Positions 31,124-41,600 of a DNA stretch of 64,000 nucleotides are shown piece after piece. Location of the stretch: assembly GCA_010279815.1 (NCBI GenBank), contig QEOQ01000310.1, forward strand, positions 196,269 through 260,268, in the 5' to 3' direction. The position numbers were made by a program, and so were the translations under genes. The stretch comes from Brachionus plicatilis. Taxonomy: Eukaryota; Rotifera; Eurotatoria; Ploima; Brachionidae. Position 1 is the first letter of the stretch. The number at the start of each line of letters is the position of its first letter. The notes under the pieces were generated by a model. That model ran no database searches. It was not told where the DNA came from and was given only the letters and a program-made list of their open reading frames with translations.

Positions 31124-33670
31124 TTAGAAATTTACATCATTCGAATTGGGATTGAATTGGTCATTTTCAGCATCACTTTCATCAGAGCTATCAGTGCTCG
31201 TAAAATTATCTAAATAGTAAATATAAAAAAAAGCATTTATTTAACCAAAAAGATTACTATCGCTTTTTATCTTTCGGTCGGATGTTAGAATTTTGTAACA
31301 TTCGTTGCAAACACGAAGCGGTTCATCAGATTGAGATTGAATAAGAAATTTATTTTTGGAACAATCTCCGCAGATGACATAACCACAGTTTCTACAATGG
31401 TGCTTAAAAATGGCAATTTTTTAAAATTTAATTTTTAAATGTTTAATTTTGAATAAAATAAATAAAAATCTATGTTCGAAATTGTTTGATTTTTGATATT
31501 ATTGGGACTTTAGATCAATTTTGAATATTCAAATAAATATTGAAAATATATATGTAGCTTATAAATTTGTAAAATAACAATTGCAGAATCTAAAATACCT
31601 ATGCAAATAATAATATTTTATTTTTGGTTTGACTAAGAATTTTAAAAATTGACAAGACACATCAACTTATTTTAATGTTTAAGCAAATGCTAAAAGGCAA
31701 AGTTTAAACCTTTTTTCCCAATAAATTTCATTTTATTTAATAAAAATTTTTTTTAAATTCTAATTTTAAAGGTATTGTGAAATTCAAATACAAATTAGAC
31801 AAAAATATCTCTCAGGAATCAAAAAATTTTCCCCACAAAGAAAAAATTTTCACAAAAATAACTTAACTGAGACAAAAATTGCTCTCCACAAAAAAAAACT
31901 TCAAAGCAAAAAATTTTTTAAATATCTATTAAAAACTTCCACTTAATATAAAAAAAATTTACGATTTTTTGGAGATTTAATAATCTCCTAGAAAACGACG
32001 AATTTGTTAATAAACCTAAAAAGGGTCGTCCAAAATTAGCTGAAAATTGGTTTTCCTTGAAATAGATTTTAAAATTTAATTTTTTTTATTAATTTAATAT
32101 TTAATTTTTTTCTATATAATTTTATAAACACTTTTTGAATAAATTATATTACAAATTTAATTTTTTTCAACAGAAAAAAATTGTGTTTTGTTGTGATTTA
32201 AAGTTTTTTAATTGTGGGGAACCATTTATCTCTTTTATAAATCGTTAACCGTGCCTAACAGAAAGCACTTTATGTGAATAAATACTTTATTTTTCTGAAA
32301 TGCTATATTCTGCCCTTGTCATTTTTCAAATTGGCAGTGACATATATTGTGTTGGTAATCTTTATATGCAAAGTTAAAAAACTCAAAATTGATTTTTTTT
32401 TTTCAATTTTGTAAAAGTTAGATTAAAAATGATCCTAATTAATAGAATTAAAGTTCATAAAAAAAGCTAAAAACTGAATGACATAAAATAAGTTTTCTAG
32501 TCAATTGCTTAAATTAGGTATCGTAATACCTTGTTTCATTGCCAATTTTAATTTTTACCATAAATGTTAGCTTTTATTATAAAAATAAAAAGCATATTTC
32601 ACTCTTTAAATAAATTTTTAAAAAAATTTTACTAGCAAATTAAAAAAAAATTGATGAATTAAATGCCAAATGTCAGTGCAAAATTGCTAATTTTAATTTT
32701 TCACTCTTATTAATAGCTTATATATTTTTATTTAAAAATAATTTGGGACAAAATCCCCTGGCTGTTTGGAATGAATATTAATTCTCCCTTTCAGCCATTA
32801 AAAAAATAGCTTATTAAAAATAGCTTATTATTTTAATAAACTTGTTTAGTAAACAAGTTTTTCATTTTAAAATGAGCATAAGACAGGATTTTAAATAGAC
32901 TTACTCGTCGATTTACCATGGTAAATTTAACTTGTTCACATCGCATGCATGTATCAGCTTCTTTATCTGGAATCCACTTTGGTGCAATATCAATGTTTTT
33001 TATTTGATCAAAACCTTTGCGTTCATCTAAAAAGCTAGATTAATTAAAAATGAATTTTTTAATTTCAAAATGAACGAACTGTTTGACAATTTCTCAATAC
33101 AGTTCGATATGTGACTCATCCATTCAAATTTTTCTTTTGAAGTAGTGGCATAGACACAAAAAGTTTTTTTTGGACTCATTATCAGCCAGCCGTTTTTTAA
33201 TTCTTAAAAAAATTTTTTAAACATTTTCTAAAAAAAATTTGGTTTATTACTTGGATTTTCTGAATCATTGATGGATTTTATTTGGACATCCTTTAATGGA
33301 ATGACATGTTGATTGATGTATTTCTTCTTGTTAATAACAATTGTCGCATACACAAGAACATCATTGAATAAAAAAAAATATCTCGGTTTAGGCTTTTTTC
33401 GACACTCTTTTATGAGAACTCCTTCGCCCACCAAAGCTCTTCCTGGAATTGCTAATGGTTTCTGTTGAAAATAAAAAAATTAATTTTTTTTCTAGAAAAT
33501 CATTTGAGACAACAACTTTGTTATCGCTTCCAAAAGCTTTTTCAATGCCCTTTATTCGTTCAATATTGAGCTCAGTATCGGCTAAAAAATGTCAAAGATA
33601 AAATTTTGTAAAATATTTTGGTACCAATAATACCAAGTCTTGTTAAGCGTTCTTCAAACGTTAAAGTCAT
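31124..33670 (-). CDS. PLEKHF2: PH and FYVE domain protein, phafin/PLEKHF2-like, seven exons
   Basis: Exons: 33670-33625, 33581-33517, 33461-33251, 33202-33080, 33026-32905, 31402-31258, 31209-31124. Phases agree and give 265 residues (human PLEKHF2 is 249). Phafins bind PI3P and act on early endosomes and in autophagy. The N-terminus matches the family: ERIKGIEKAFG, then PLAIPGRALVGEGVLIKECR. The PH domain spans about residues 40-140 (FFLFNDVLVYATIVINKKKY, NGWLIMSPKKTFCVYA, FEWMSHI). The FYVE domain spans about 160-225: WIPDKEADTCMRCEQVKF, then the signature RRHHCRNCG, then CGDC and VCNEC. The zinc-binding cysteines are all present. The tail is acidic (STDSSDESDAENDQ), like the vertebrate Asp/Ser tail. 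Introns 2 and 4 use unusual GTT donors. Intron 5 (1.5 kb) holds a LINE tail repeat. Confidence 0.95.
32735..32815 (-). repeat. LINE-type 3' tail repeat
   Basis: AATAATTTGGGACAAAATCC, CCTGGCTGTTTGGAATGA and TCTCCCTTTCAGCCA are nearly identical to the inverted copy at 60672-60768. Lies in intron 5 of the PLEKHF2-like gene. Confidence 0.65.
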
Positions 33671-34794
33671 TACGATACATCAAAAAAAGATATATCTTTA
33701 AATAAGTAAACAAATCAAAGGACTCCTTGTTAAATCTGATAACTTTTTTTTCTATTTTATTTGGCAAATATATGCAAAATTTTTTTTAGATTTCGTAAAT
33801 TTTAATAAAAATATTTATCATTTATCATTTTAATGCATAATTTTTCAAATGGTTAAGTAGTCTAATGTTGAATTTTTTTATTTATGTTAATTTTAATTTT
33901 AAATTCAAAATAATTTTTTTTGATAGATTGAGTTTTGAAAAAATATTATTAATAAAAATACATAGATATATACTCAAGTGTAATTTACCTTCAATTTCAA
34001 TATATTATAAAATAATTGATAAATTTTTTTTAACAATTCAAAAAAGATAGTCAAATTTGGTTTCATAACTATTGTGATTAAATTAAGTCATTGCTAGATT
34101 TTGTTATTCATTTTAAATTTACTTTCTCAGTTCAAATAATTAATTTTAATTTGTCTTTTATTTACTTTTGGAGAATTTAGATCCTGTATATTACCTAGAA
34201 TTTTTAAAATAAATATTTTTACACTTTATTTTATCAGAAAAATTATTTATTTGTTTAATTCAAATTCACCTCCATAAGGTGAAGTAAAATTAAATGCAAA
34301 TAAAAATTCGAAATTTGAAAATGAAAAAGAAATAACTATTGATAAAACCTCATCTGGACCAGAAGAATTGCATAAAGCATAATATTTAAAAAATAAATTA
34401 TCTACCATCAAATCACCACTCACAAAAATTACGATTTAAAAATAAAAAAAGTGCACAAAAGCAATAATGATTAACGAAATTAAAAATTTAAAATTTTCAA
34501 ATTTGAATTTTTTTCAGAAATCACTCAAACACTTGTTTTTGTCTTACTTATTTCTATTCTTATACTTTTTTCTATTTTATTTTTTAACATCGCCTTAAAG
34601 GGGCTTATGCTAAAACACGAACCACGGTCACATTTTTTCAGGATAATGACAAGACCCTGACCTTCCGACCACTAATTATACGTATGAGAATGCCTTAGCA
34701 TTATTGCAGAAAAATAAATAGTCACTTGACTCTTTTTTTTAAAAGCTCATAACTGAAAAGCTAAAAAAAAAATCGTAAAATTCTGTCAAAGTTG

Positions 34795-34830
34795 TTTAAA
34801 AGTCACAAGTCTCAAGTCAAGTCCAAGAAA
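34795..34830. repeat. Half of a hAT-type inverted-repeat element
   Basis: CAAAGTTGTTTAAAAGTCAC followed by AAGTCTCAAGTCAAGTCC. It matches the left end of 2305-3024. The right half is missing and the sequence runs into a LINE fragment. Confidence 0.55.
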
Positions 34831-35165
34831 TAAAAACATTTTGCCTTTCTCAATTCGCCAATTAAATTTAATTGTTCGATTCCATTGATTATTTTATAGC
34901 ATTGGATCAGATCTTCTCGCCTTCTTCTTTCCTTTAAATCAGTGAGACCGAGTCTCATAAGTCGTGATTCGTTGCATAAATGTGAGATGCATTGCTGAAC
35001 TCTCTCAATTAGAGATATTTCACTTTTCTTCCATGGATTCTATGTCGCTATCGCGTATTCAAGATGAGGTCTTACAAATGTGGAATATGTCAGCTTCGCT
35101 ATTCGGCTATCATAGTTGACAAATGTCCAGCGTTTTAGTAAAATCGTTCTAAAATGCTTACGGCC
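34831..35165 (-). mobile_element. LINE reverse-transcriptase C-terminal fragment
   Basis: Minus-strand frames give TYSTFVRPHLEYAIAT, ISLIERVQQ and LGLTDLKERRRREDLIQCYK, the classic end of a CR1/L2-like reverse transcriptase ('LVRPHLEYA..W.P', 'IE.VQR', 'L..L.ERR.R.DLI..YKI'). It is broken by a stop and small indels. No endonuclease or 3' tail is attached. Confidence 0.8.
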
Positions 35166-35332
35166 AAAAGATTGAGGATTTTGGTAAGAAAAATATAAAA
35201 TTGGCTTCTTTTCCAAAATATTTAATTAATTTTATTATGGAAAATTTTTAAAAAAATTCAACCTTTTTTACCATTTCCTACTTAATTATAAGTAAAATTT
35301 CACAATTTTTGGTAAAATTTTGTAATAAAAAT

Positions 35333-35689
35333 CAGAGTTGTTTAAAAGTCCCAAAAAAAGTCCAAGTCATTAAAAAAAAAGTCCAAGTCCAGAATTTTTT
35401 TTGAAATTTTCTAGATCAGGCTTCATATTAAAAAAATTATATACTCTTGGGTTGTCTAATGCAATAGATTTGCCATATATCAGAATTTTGTTGCAATTTT
35501 AGCATAAATTTCTTCTTCAGTATTCAAAATTTTAAAGCCTGGACTTGGACTTTTGAATGAAATTTAAAAAAAAAAGTCTTGACTTGGACTTTTTTTTTGA
35601 AAAAAAAATTAAAGACTTTGGTCGGACTTTTGAAAAAAAAAGTCCGGACTCGGACTTCATTTGAGACTTGTGACTTTTAAACAACTCTG
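35333..35689. mobile_element. hAT-type inverted-repeat element, 357 bp, perfect target duplication
   Basis: Ends CAGAGTTGTTTAAAAGTCCC and GTGACTTTTAAACAACTCTG. Flanks are ATAAAAAT on both sides (35325-35332 and 35690-35697). The core 35405-35545 is the inverted copy of 2746-2890. It represents the version of the family without the nested foldback insertion. Confidence 0.85.
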
Positions 35690-36429
35690 ATAAAAATACA
35701 AATATTCGAATAATTTAGAAATAAAATAAGTTAAATCCAAATATTATAACGAATCCTTAAAAACAAAAATATTTTTGACCTTTCTGAATTTTTATAATTA
35801 AAAAATATTTTATAATAATATCACTATTTTTATATACTTATCGCTCAGTGATTAAGAAAATATCAGTTTTAAATTATTGGACCAACTATCACCGTTTTTT
35901 ACTACAATATCTATTACCTTTAAATAATCGCTTAATATAATCTATACCCATAAATTTATTAAAAATGACCATAAATATAATAAAGTTTCCATAAGTTTAT
36001 TAAAAATAGAATAAACTTAACAGTTATTTATCAAATTGAATAAAAAAGTAATAGAAAATAGAAAATTATCCTAAATTGATTAAAACAACCTTAATTTGAA
36101 TAAAAAGAACATTAATTGGTTCATTAGAATTAAGAAACTCATTAGATTTACACTTTTAAGATAATAATAAATTTGTTGTATTTTCTTTTATTTTATTATA
36201 ATTTAATAAATTTATGGTTAGAAGTGTTAACGGCCTTAAATAATTATTGATGAATAACATGAAATTAGTAGTAAATAAAGATACAAATTTAAAATTTATT
36301 AAATTATTAAATTATTAGATTACAAAAAAAAGAAAACACTTTTATTATGATATTTATCAAATTTAAAACAAAAAAAACATTTATTTAGATTGAGTATTTT
36401 TTTTTTGAATGGAGTCCATATTTATTTTT

Positions 36430-36550
36430 AAGTTTTTTATCATCTAAATTTAAACAAGAAATATGAAACCATCTATAACATCCATCACAGCCAATTTATG
36501 GAGTTTTGGAAATAATAACAACTTAACATACTGGACATGTACATGACTTT
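36430..36550 (-). pseudogene. PHD-finger relic
   Basis: On the minus strand one frame reads CTCPVC, then (past two stops) IGCDGCYRWFHISCLNLDDK. The CxCPxC...CDxC..WFHxxC spacing is a PHD finger; the early stops disable it. PHD fingers occur in some LINE ORF1 proteins and in other transposon proteins, so this is most likely mobile-element debris rather than a host gene. Confidence 0.55.
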
Positions 36551-36644
36551 CGTTTTTAATCATTAGTTTGGGAGAAACATTCCCATCTGACTTGAGTGGT
36601 CATCCACCGGTTAGCCAACATTTTTACTTCTTGTTCCATTTCAA

Positions 36645-36790
36645 AAATTTCCGTAAAATAAGACTTTTTTATCTCGTTTTTAAGTTTACATTCCGTTAAT
36701 AGCATGTTCCGTATTTTAGCACGTTCCGTTGCGTTCCATTCCAGCGTTACGTACTGACGTTCCGCACTTTAGGTACAACCGAACTTTGTT
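36645..36790. repeat. Tandem GTTCCGT-type repeats
   Basis: At least six copies of a short unit around (AC)GTTCCGT separated by 8-15 bp (ATTCCGT, TGTTCCGTATTTTAGCACG, GTTCCGTTGCG, ACGTTCCGCAC). It has the look of the subrepeat TIRs at 37218 and 21393, but no inverted partner was found. Confidence 0.5.
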
Positions 36791-37217
36791 GTTTTACTCA
36801 AATAATTGTTTAATTTTTAGTCAGAAAGAAAAGTTCAACAGAATTTTGTAGAAGGCTAAACAAGTAAATACGTTATGACTAAAAATAACTCAGTACAGAT
36901 TTTGTAATCTATCTGTTTAGCTTCGAAAATTAATTTTTGATAAAAAAACAGATACAAATTAAAATGTATTTTTTATTTTATTTGAGATTTATTTAATTTT
37001 AGAAATATTTGGAGAAGTTTTTTGCAATGTCGCTCTACTGAGATTAAAATTATTGTTTCAAACAAAGATTGTTTAGTTTAAGAGAAAAATAATAAAATTC
37101 CATTACTTTACTTTACTTTTAATTTTAATAATTCTAAATAAAATTTTTGATCTTTTGAATCTTGAAAAAGGTAATAATTTAACTTGATAATGTATTTTTT
37201 TTTAATATTTAAGGGAG

Positions 37218-37352
37218 ATGGTTAAGATTGTCAGAATCAAAAATGTCAGAGTAAAAATGTCAGAAATAAAAAAAGTCAGAAAAAAAATTGTCAGAAAAAA
37301 AAAAAGTCAGAATGTAAAAAAAAAACAAAATTGTCAGAAATAAAAATGTCAA
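37218..37352 (+). repeat. Left TIR of the MULE, tandem GTCAGA units
   Basis: About eight GTCAGA units spaced 13-16 bp apart with A-rich spacers: GATTGTCAGAATC, AATGTCAGAG, AATGTCAGAAAT, AAAGTCAGAAAA and so on. Confidence 0.9.
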
Positions 37353-37658
37353 ACCAATCCTGATTTTTGCATTTTCTTTTTTCTTATTGGAAGATAAAAC
37401 GTTTTTTTTTAAAATTAACTGACAATTGAATATTAATTAATTTAAATTGAATCCTAATTTATAAAAGTTAATGAACATCAATAATAAAATTTTTTATTGA
37501 AGTTTAATTAAAATAGGTAATGAAGATGAATATAAGAAGAAGAATATCTAAGTGTATTAATTAACTATTAGATTTAATTAAAATTAGTGACCTAATTGAA
37601 TTCCTACAAAAAGTCATGATAACTCAATTGTTATTAAAAATATTAACCAAATCTGAAA

Positions 37659-38510
37659 ATGGATGCAGAAATAATAAAACTTGACCAAGAAGGCAAACAA
37701 ATCATTTTAAATTACCATCGTTACCAAAAAAACGAAAATAAATCAGATTCGTATAGATGTATCAACCGAAAATGTGGTGCCTCATTTAATCACAAAACCA
37801 TGAAAAGGAACCAAATTGAGCACTATCATTCACAGATGTCCCAATGTGAAGTTGATTGTTTAGTACAGTTAAAAAGTTTAATGCAACTCGTCTCAGTAGA
37901 TCATGACATTCGACTTGAGGAGGCGCACAACAGACATTATCAGCTATTGACGGAAAGGTATTCACACAAAGAAATTGCTGAATTTTGGAAGCCATTTACA
38001 GGAATAAAGTGTAGTTTAAGATACCATAGGAACAAAACAAAACCTAAAAATCCTAAAAGTGTACATGACATTCAAATCAATAATGTTTATGCTACAATTA
38101 ATGATGAGCCTTTTCTTCAATTTGATAATGAAGATAATGAAAACCGTATTTTGATATTCATTTCACCATTAGGTATGAAAATTTTAGGAAGCGCTACAAG
38201 ATTGCATTTTGACGGTACCTTCAAGACTTGTCCGACTCATTTCCATCAGATATTGTCAATTCATTGTCTTTATCAAAAAAGAATGTTTCCAGCAGCTTAC
38301 ATTCTGCTCCAAAACAAAGAGCGAGAAACTTATATTAAAGCTTTTACAAGCGTAAAGGAAATTTTAGTGAGCAATAATTATACGCTTAACGTACAGGAAA
38401 CACTCACGGATTTTGAGTTAGCCCTGATTCAGGCAATAAGCATCACTTTTGAAAATGCCAAAATTTATGGCTGCTGGTTTCATTTTAACCTATGTATCGT
38501 ATCTTTATAG
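37659..38510 (+). CDS. MULE transposase, N-terminal frame (FLYWCH finger plus catalytic core)
   Basis: 283 residues. A FLYWCH-type zinc finger is at about residues 32-57 (YRCINRKCGASF..., Cys34, Cys39, His55, His57), which binds transposon ends in this group. The Mutator-type (MULE) RNase-H fold follows: LHFDGTFKTCP with first Asp185, FPAAYILLQNK, then TDFELA with second Asp251, and GCWFHFN at the end. The frame stops just after FHFN, exactly where the family continues into a CIYRYL-type helix. That continuation is present in the next frame from about 38500, so a one-base (or 10-base) shift separates the halves. Either this copy is recently broken or it uses a programmed shift. The local tandem GTATCTTT supports a slippage duplication. 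Confidence 0.85.
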   Translation: MDAEIIKLDQEGKQIILNYHRYQKNENKSDSYRCINRKCGASFNHKTMKRNQIEHYHSQMSQCEVDCLVQLKSLMQLVSVDHDIRLEEAHNRHYQLLTERYSHKEIAEFWKPFTGIKCSLRYHRNKTKPKNPKSVHDIQINNVYATINDEPFLQFDNEDNENRILIFISPLGMKILGSATRLHFDGTFKTCPTHFHQILSIHCLYQKRMFPAAYILLQNKERETYIKAFTSVKEILVSNNYTLNVQETLTDFELALIQAISITFENAKIYGCWFHFNLCIVSL

Positions 38511-40050
38511 GTATCTTTTCGAAAAATGTAATAAAAGGACCCTCTATAATGAAAATTATGAATTTAAATTTTGGATACGAAGATTCAGTGCACTAGCTCT
38601 TGTCCCACTTAAGGATGTAAAAGCAGGTTGGGATATAATATTAGATAATATTCCCATACAATTAGATGAAGATATTTTAAAATTTATAAATTATTTTGTG
38701 AAAAATTGGCTTAAAGGAAAATATGGATCTGCTTGGAATCACTTTGATAATTCTGGGCCAAGGACAAATAATCATCTTGAAGGTTACCATTCTAAATTGT
38801 CGTCATTACCCTCGGCAAAAACGAATAATGTTTTAACTTTTATTAATATGATAAAAAAATCAGCTACTCAGGTATATAATGACTTTTCGGTATTAGAGCG
38901 TAATCCAATTGAGCATCCTAAACAATTGTCAAGAAACAAGAATAAAGATAAAATATTTATTTTATTAAAGGAACAATACAATGAAAATGTGTTACCTTTT
39001 GCACAATATTTTGATAAATTGACATCACATATCATAGACCCTTATGGTATTAATACATTGAAATATAGCGAGGATCATGAGAATGAAGAAAATATTGATA
39101 AAGTCGGACAAAAACGAAGGAGAAAAATAGTATTTGAATGCCCTTTTGAAAATGAAAATTTTTTGGAGCGAGTTGATTTTACAAATTTAGTGATTAAACG
39201 AACAGCTGACTATTCATCTTCGTTCACTAAAGAACAATTTACTATATTAAAAAGTCAAATGCAATTCTATTTACGATTTTTAATCCAGAGTCAACCAGTT
39301 CCACAAAATTTAGTAACTGCTTTGGCATCATATACACAGCTTCATTTAGATAGACCACAACCATTAGAGTTAGTTCCTGTAAACCCTAAAAAATTCAAAT
39401 CTGATGAATCAGGAGAAATATATTTTTTAGAAGCTAGATCTTTTACTGACTTTGAGCGGGTTCCTATTTCTCTAGATCTTTTAAAGCTCGATAAAAACCA
39501 GGAATTAAATAATTTGCATATAACAGAATTTCAAAACCTTATATTTAAAAAATATGGTTCAAATGGGTTGTTTATGCCTGATTATTTTTCGATTGAGGGT
39601 CCTCCTTTTAATCCTGATGTACTTGATGAATCACTTTTTATCCAAGTTGCTCATGCTAAAAATCACTGGGTCGTCATTTCAAATTATAATCCAAGTGAGC
39701 CTGCTTGTTCAAATAATTGGTACATTTACGATAGTTTAAATAATCCCCGTTACTATTTAAACACTATTAAAAATGTACTAAAAAGAATAAATGGTGGGTC
39801 TAGATTTATCAAAATTAATCATATTCCAGTCTCTAAACAAAATGGGTCGATTGACTGTGGCTTGTTTGCGCTTGGTTATGCATTGGCTCTAGCAATGGAT
39901 ATTGATCCTGGTAAATTAATTTTTGATCAAAAAAAAATTAGAGATGAGTTCAATTTTATAATTCAAAATAAATCTCTTACTTTATTTTCTTATACATTAA
40001 TTGATAATTATGTTTTTACAAAAAATGAAATTAATTTCGACTTAAATTAA
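38449..40050 (+). CDS. MULE transposase C-terminal part fused to ULP1/SENP-type (C48) protease
   Basis: 533 residues in one frame, the first ~15 being out-of-frame overlap with the upstream frame. It begins in earnest at YRYLFEKCNKRTLYN, the transposase continuation, with the conserved RTNNHLEGYHSKL block near residue 105 that holds the third acidic residue (Glu) of the MULE triad. After a basic linker (KRRRKI), residues about 320-510 form a C48 cysteine protease: NHWVVISN (His406), WYIYDSL (Asp428), SKQNGSIDCGLFALGYA (Gln464, Cys470). All four catalytic positions are intact. The family cleaves SUMO or similar modifiers. In plant MULEs (KAONASHI-type) the ULP domain is also linked to the transposase. 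The intact protease beside a shifted transposase frame suggests recent decay. Confidence 0.85.
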   Translation: MKMPKFMAAGFILTYVSYLYRYLFEKCNKRTLYNENYEFKFWIRRFSALALVPLKDVKAGWDIILDNIPIQLDEDILKFINYFVKNWLKGKYGSAWNHFDNSGPRTNNHLEGYHSKLSSLPSAKTNNVLTFINMIKKSATQVYNDFSVLERNPIEHPKQLSRNKNKDKIFILLKEQYNENVLPFAQYFDKLTSHIIDPYGINTLKYSEDHENEENIDKVGQKRRRKIVFECPFENENFLERVDFTNLVIKRTADYSSSFTKEQFTILKSQMQFYLRFLIQSQPVPQNLVTALASYTQLHLDRPQPLELVPVNPKKFKSDESGEIYFLEARSFTDFERVPISLDLLKLDKNQELNNLHITEFQNLIFKKYGSNGLFMPDYFSIEGPPFNPDVLDESLFIQVAHAKNHWVVISNYNPSEPACSNNWYIYDSLNNPRYYLNTIKNVLKRINGGSRFIKINHIPVSKQNGSIDCGLFALGYALALAMDIDPGKLIFDQKKIRDEFNFIIQNKSLTLFSYTLIDNYVFTKNEINFDLN

Positions 40051-40159
40051 TATTTTATTTCTGATTTTTTTAAATAATAATTTTTGTGATCTTTTTTTTC
40101 ATTTATTATATTTCTTCAAAAAAATTAACCAATAAAAAAATTATCGCTATCTCTTTGAT

Positions 40160-40309
40160 AAAATTGTCAGACCTGACAATTTTTTTTCTGACTTTTTTTT
40201 TTTCTGACAATTTTTTTTCTGACTTTTTTTTTTCTGACAATTTTTTTTCTGACTTTTTTATTTCTGACAATTTTACTCTGACATTTTTGATTCTGACAAT
40301 CTTAACCAT
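40160..40309 (-). repeat. Right TIR of the MULE, tandem TCTGAC units
   Basis: Mirror of the left TIR, with TTCTGACAATTTTTTTTC and TCTGACTTTTTTTTTT units repeated about nine times. The outer 60 bp are almost identical to the left end. Confidence 0.9.
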
Positions 40310-40393
40310 AATCATAAATTGCGATAAAAACCAAAATTTTGAAAAACCAAATAAATTTTGAAAATGACTCGTAAAAAATTTTAAATTACCAAA

Positions 40394-40818
40394 TAGTAGT
40401 CCTCCAAAATACTCTGAGGACACCCTCAAAAAGGCCCTTAATCAAATTAATGAAAAAAAAAATTAAAATACATCAAGCTTCAGTAAGGTACAATATACCT
40501 TATGCTACTTTACATAATAGATTGCATAAAAAATACATAAAGCCTGGTTTCGGAAAAGGCTCTAGCCCTTGGATCTCTGGTGAATTTGAAAATTTATTAG
40601 CGGACATCATATGTTATTTGTGTGATTGGGGTCACGGAATTCATTTTCCTTGTATCAGAGATTTGGTAAGCAACTACCTGATTACAAATAAGATCCCTAA
40701 TCGTTTTAAAAATAATACTCCAGGTAAAGACTGGTTTTATCATTTTCTAAACAGGTGGAAACACATTTCTTTTTTGCATTTTAAACTATTTTATCATATT
40801 TACCCCATTATGGGGTAA
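40394..40818 (+). pseudogene. pogo/Tigger-type transposase N-terminal fragment (HTH_psq plus CENPB-like)
   Basis: The frame from 40450 (preceded, after a shift in an A run, by YSEDTLKKALNQI at 40400) reads YNIPYATLHNRLHKK, a psq helix-turn-helix. EFENLLADIICYLCDWG and NNTPGKDWFYHFLNRWK follow, the typical CENPB-type second DNA-binding domain of pogo/jerky transposases. No DDE catalytic domain follows. The frame ends at a near-perfect palindrome, ATATTTACCCCATTATGGGG (40797 onward). It directly abuts the MULE on its left. Confidence 0.7.
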
Positions 40819-41039
40819 ATATAACAAAATAATAAACTCTTTCCCTTCTGATTTTATTTAGGCCCAAAGTATAGAATTATCACATTTTCCCCAATTGATT
40901 GTATTTTTTTATCCTAATTTTTGTACTTTTCAAAAAAGTTTTTTCTGATTAAAATTCAAGCAAAAAAATATTTTGGTTATCTTATTTAACCGAACGGCTT
41001 CCCAAAAACAAACCTTGCAAAAAAAAAAATAAATGTTCT

Positions 41040-41600
41040 AAATTTTCTAGACATACTGTATAATAAGGAAAATATTGACTTAAACTTTTAGATATATGAA
41101 AATAAAATTGAGAGTCAAAAGCAAATCAAGTTCTTAGATATAAAATTTGATTCAAAATGATTAACCTTTACTACAATGGTTGATGAAATAAAACAGCAAT
41201 ACAGTTCACGGTTGAACTTAATAAAAATATTGTCAAACAAAAATTGTGGTCTTAATTTTTCCACACTAAGAAACCTATATAAATCTTTAATCAGATCTAT
41301 AATTGATAACTCTTTTCCGTGTCTGAATTCATTTTCAGAGACAAACATTAAAAAAATTTAAGTCTTACAAAACTCAGCAGTTTGTTTTAGACTTAAACTA
41401 AAATATGATACTCCTTCTAATAATAAGGCCCTTAATAAACTTAAACTTTTAACTGTCTCACATCGACTTGTTGTATTGAGTAAGGGATATGTTGGGACAG
41501 GACTTGAGCCATTCTTTTCCATTGGTTGTCAGACTGGGAGAGGAAAAAAAAGCGAATTTCAAATCAAGATAGAGATGATAGAATGTAGAGATGTCAAAAT
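41040..41600 (+). mobile_element. LINE reverse-transcriptase C-terminal fragment
   Basis: RLNLIKILSNKNCGLNFSTL, RNLYKSLIRSIIDNSFPCLN and LNKLKLLTVSHRLVVLSKGY are parts of a non-LTR reverse transcriptase. They match the copy at 57313-57998 (LYKSLIGSILDYSFPCLNSF). A stop after the NIKKI segment and other breaks show it is dead. Confidence 0.75.

Larger units (their letters stand above)
37218..40309 (+). mobile_element. 3.1-kb MULE transposon with tandem GTCAGA terminal repeats and ULP1 protease
   Basis: The outermost ends are mirror images: ATGGTTAAGATTGTCAGA at 37218 and its complement ending at 40309. Both TIRs (about 135-150 bp) are built from alternating ATTGTCAGAAAA and AAAGTCAGAAAA units. 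The right TIR has more units and an inner perfect palindrome TTGTCAGACCTGACAA (about 40165). The element carries a FLYWCH/MULE transposase frame and a downstream frame with a C48 (ULP1) protease domain, described below. I could not read a convincing 8-11-bp target duplication. The TIRs remain very similar to each other, which suggests a fairly recent insertion. Confidence 0.85.

Noticed and set aside
40086..40429. Two open frames (both strands) with repeated FFSDNFFSD or KKLSEKK runs
   Set aside because: They are translations of the tandem GTCAGA terminal repeat of the MULE, not proteins.
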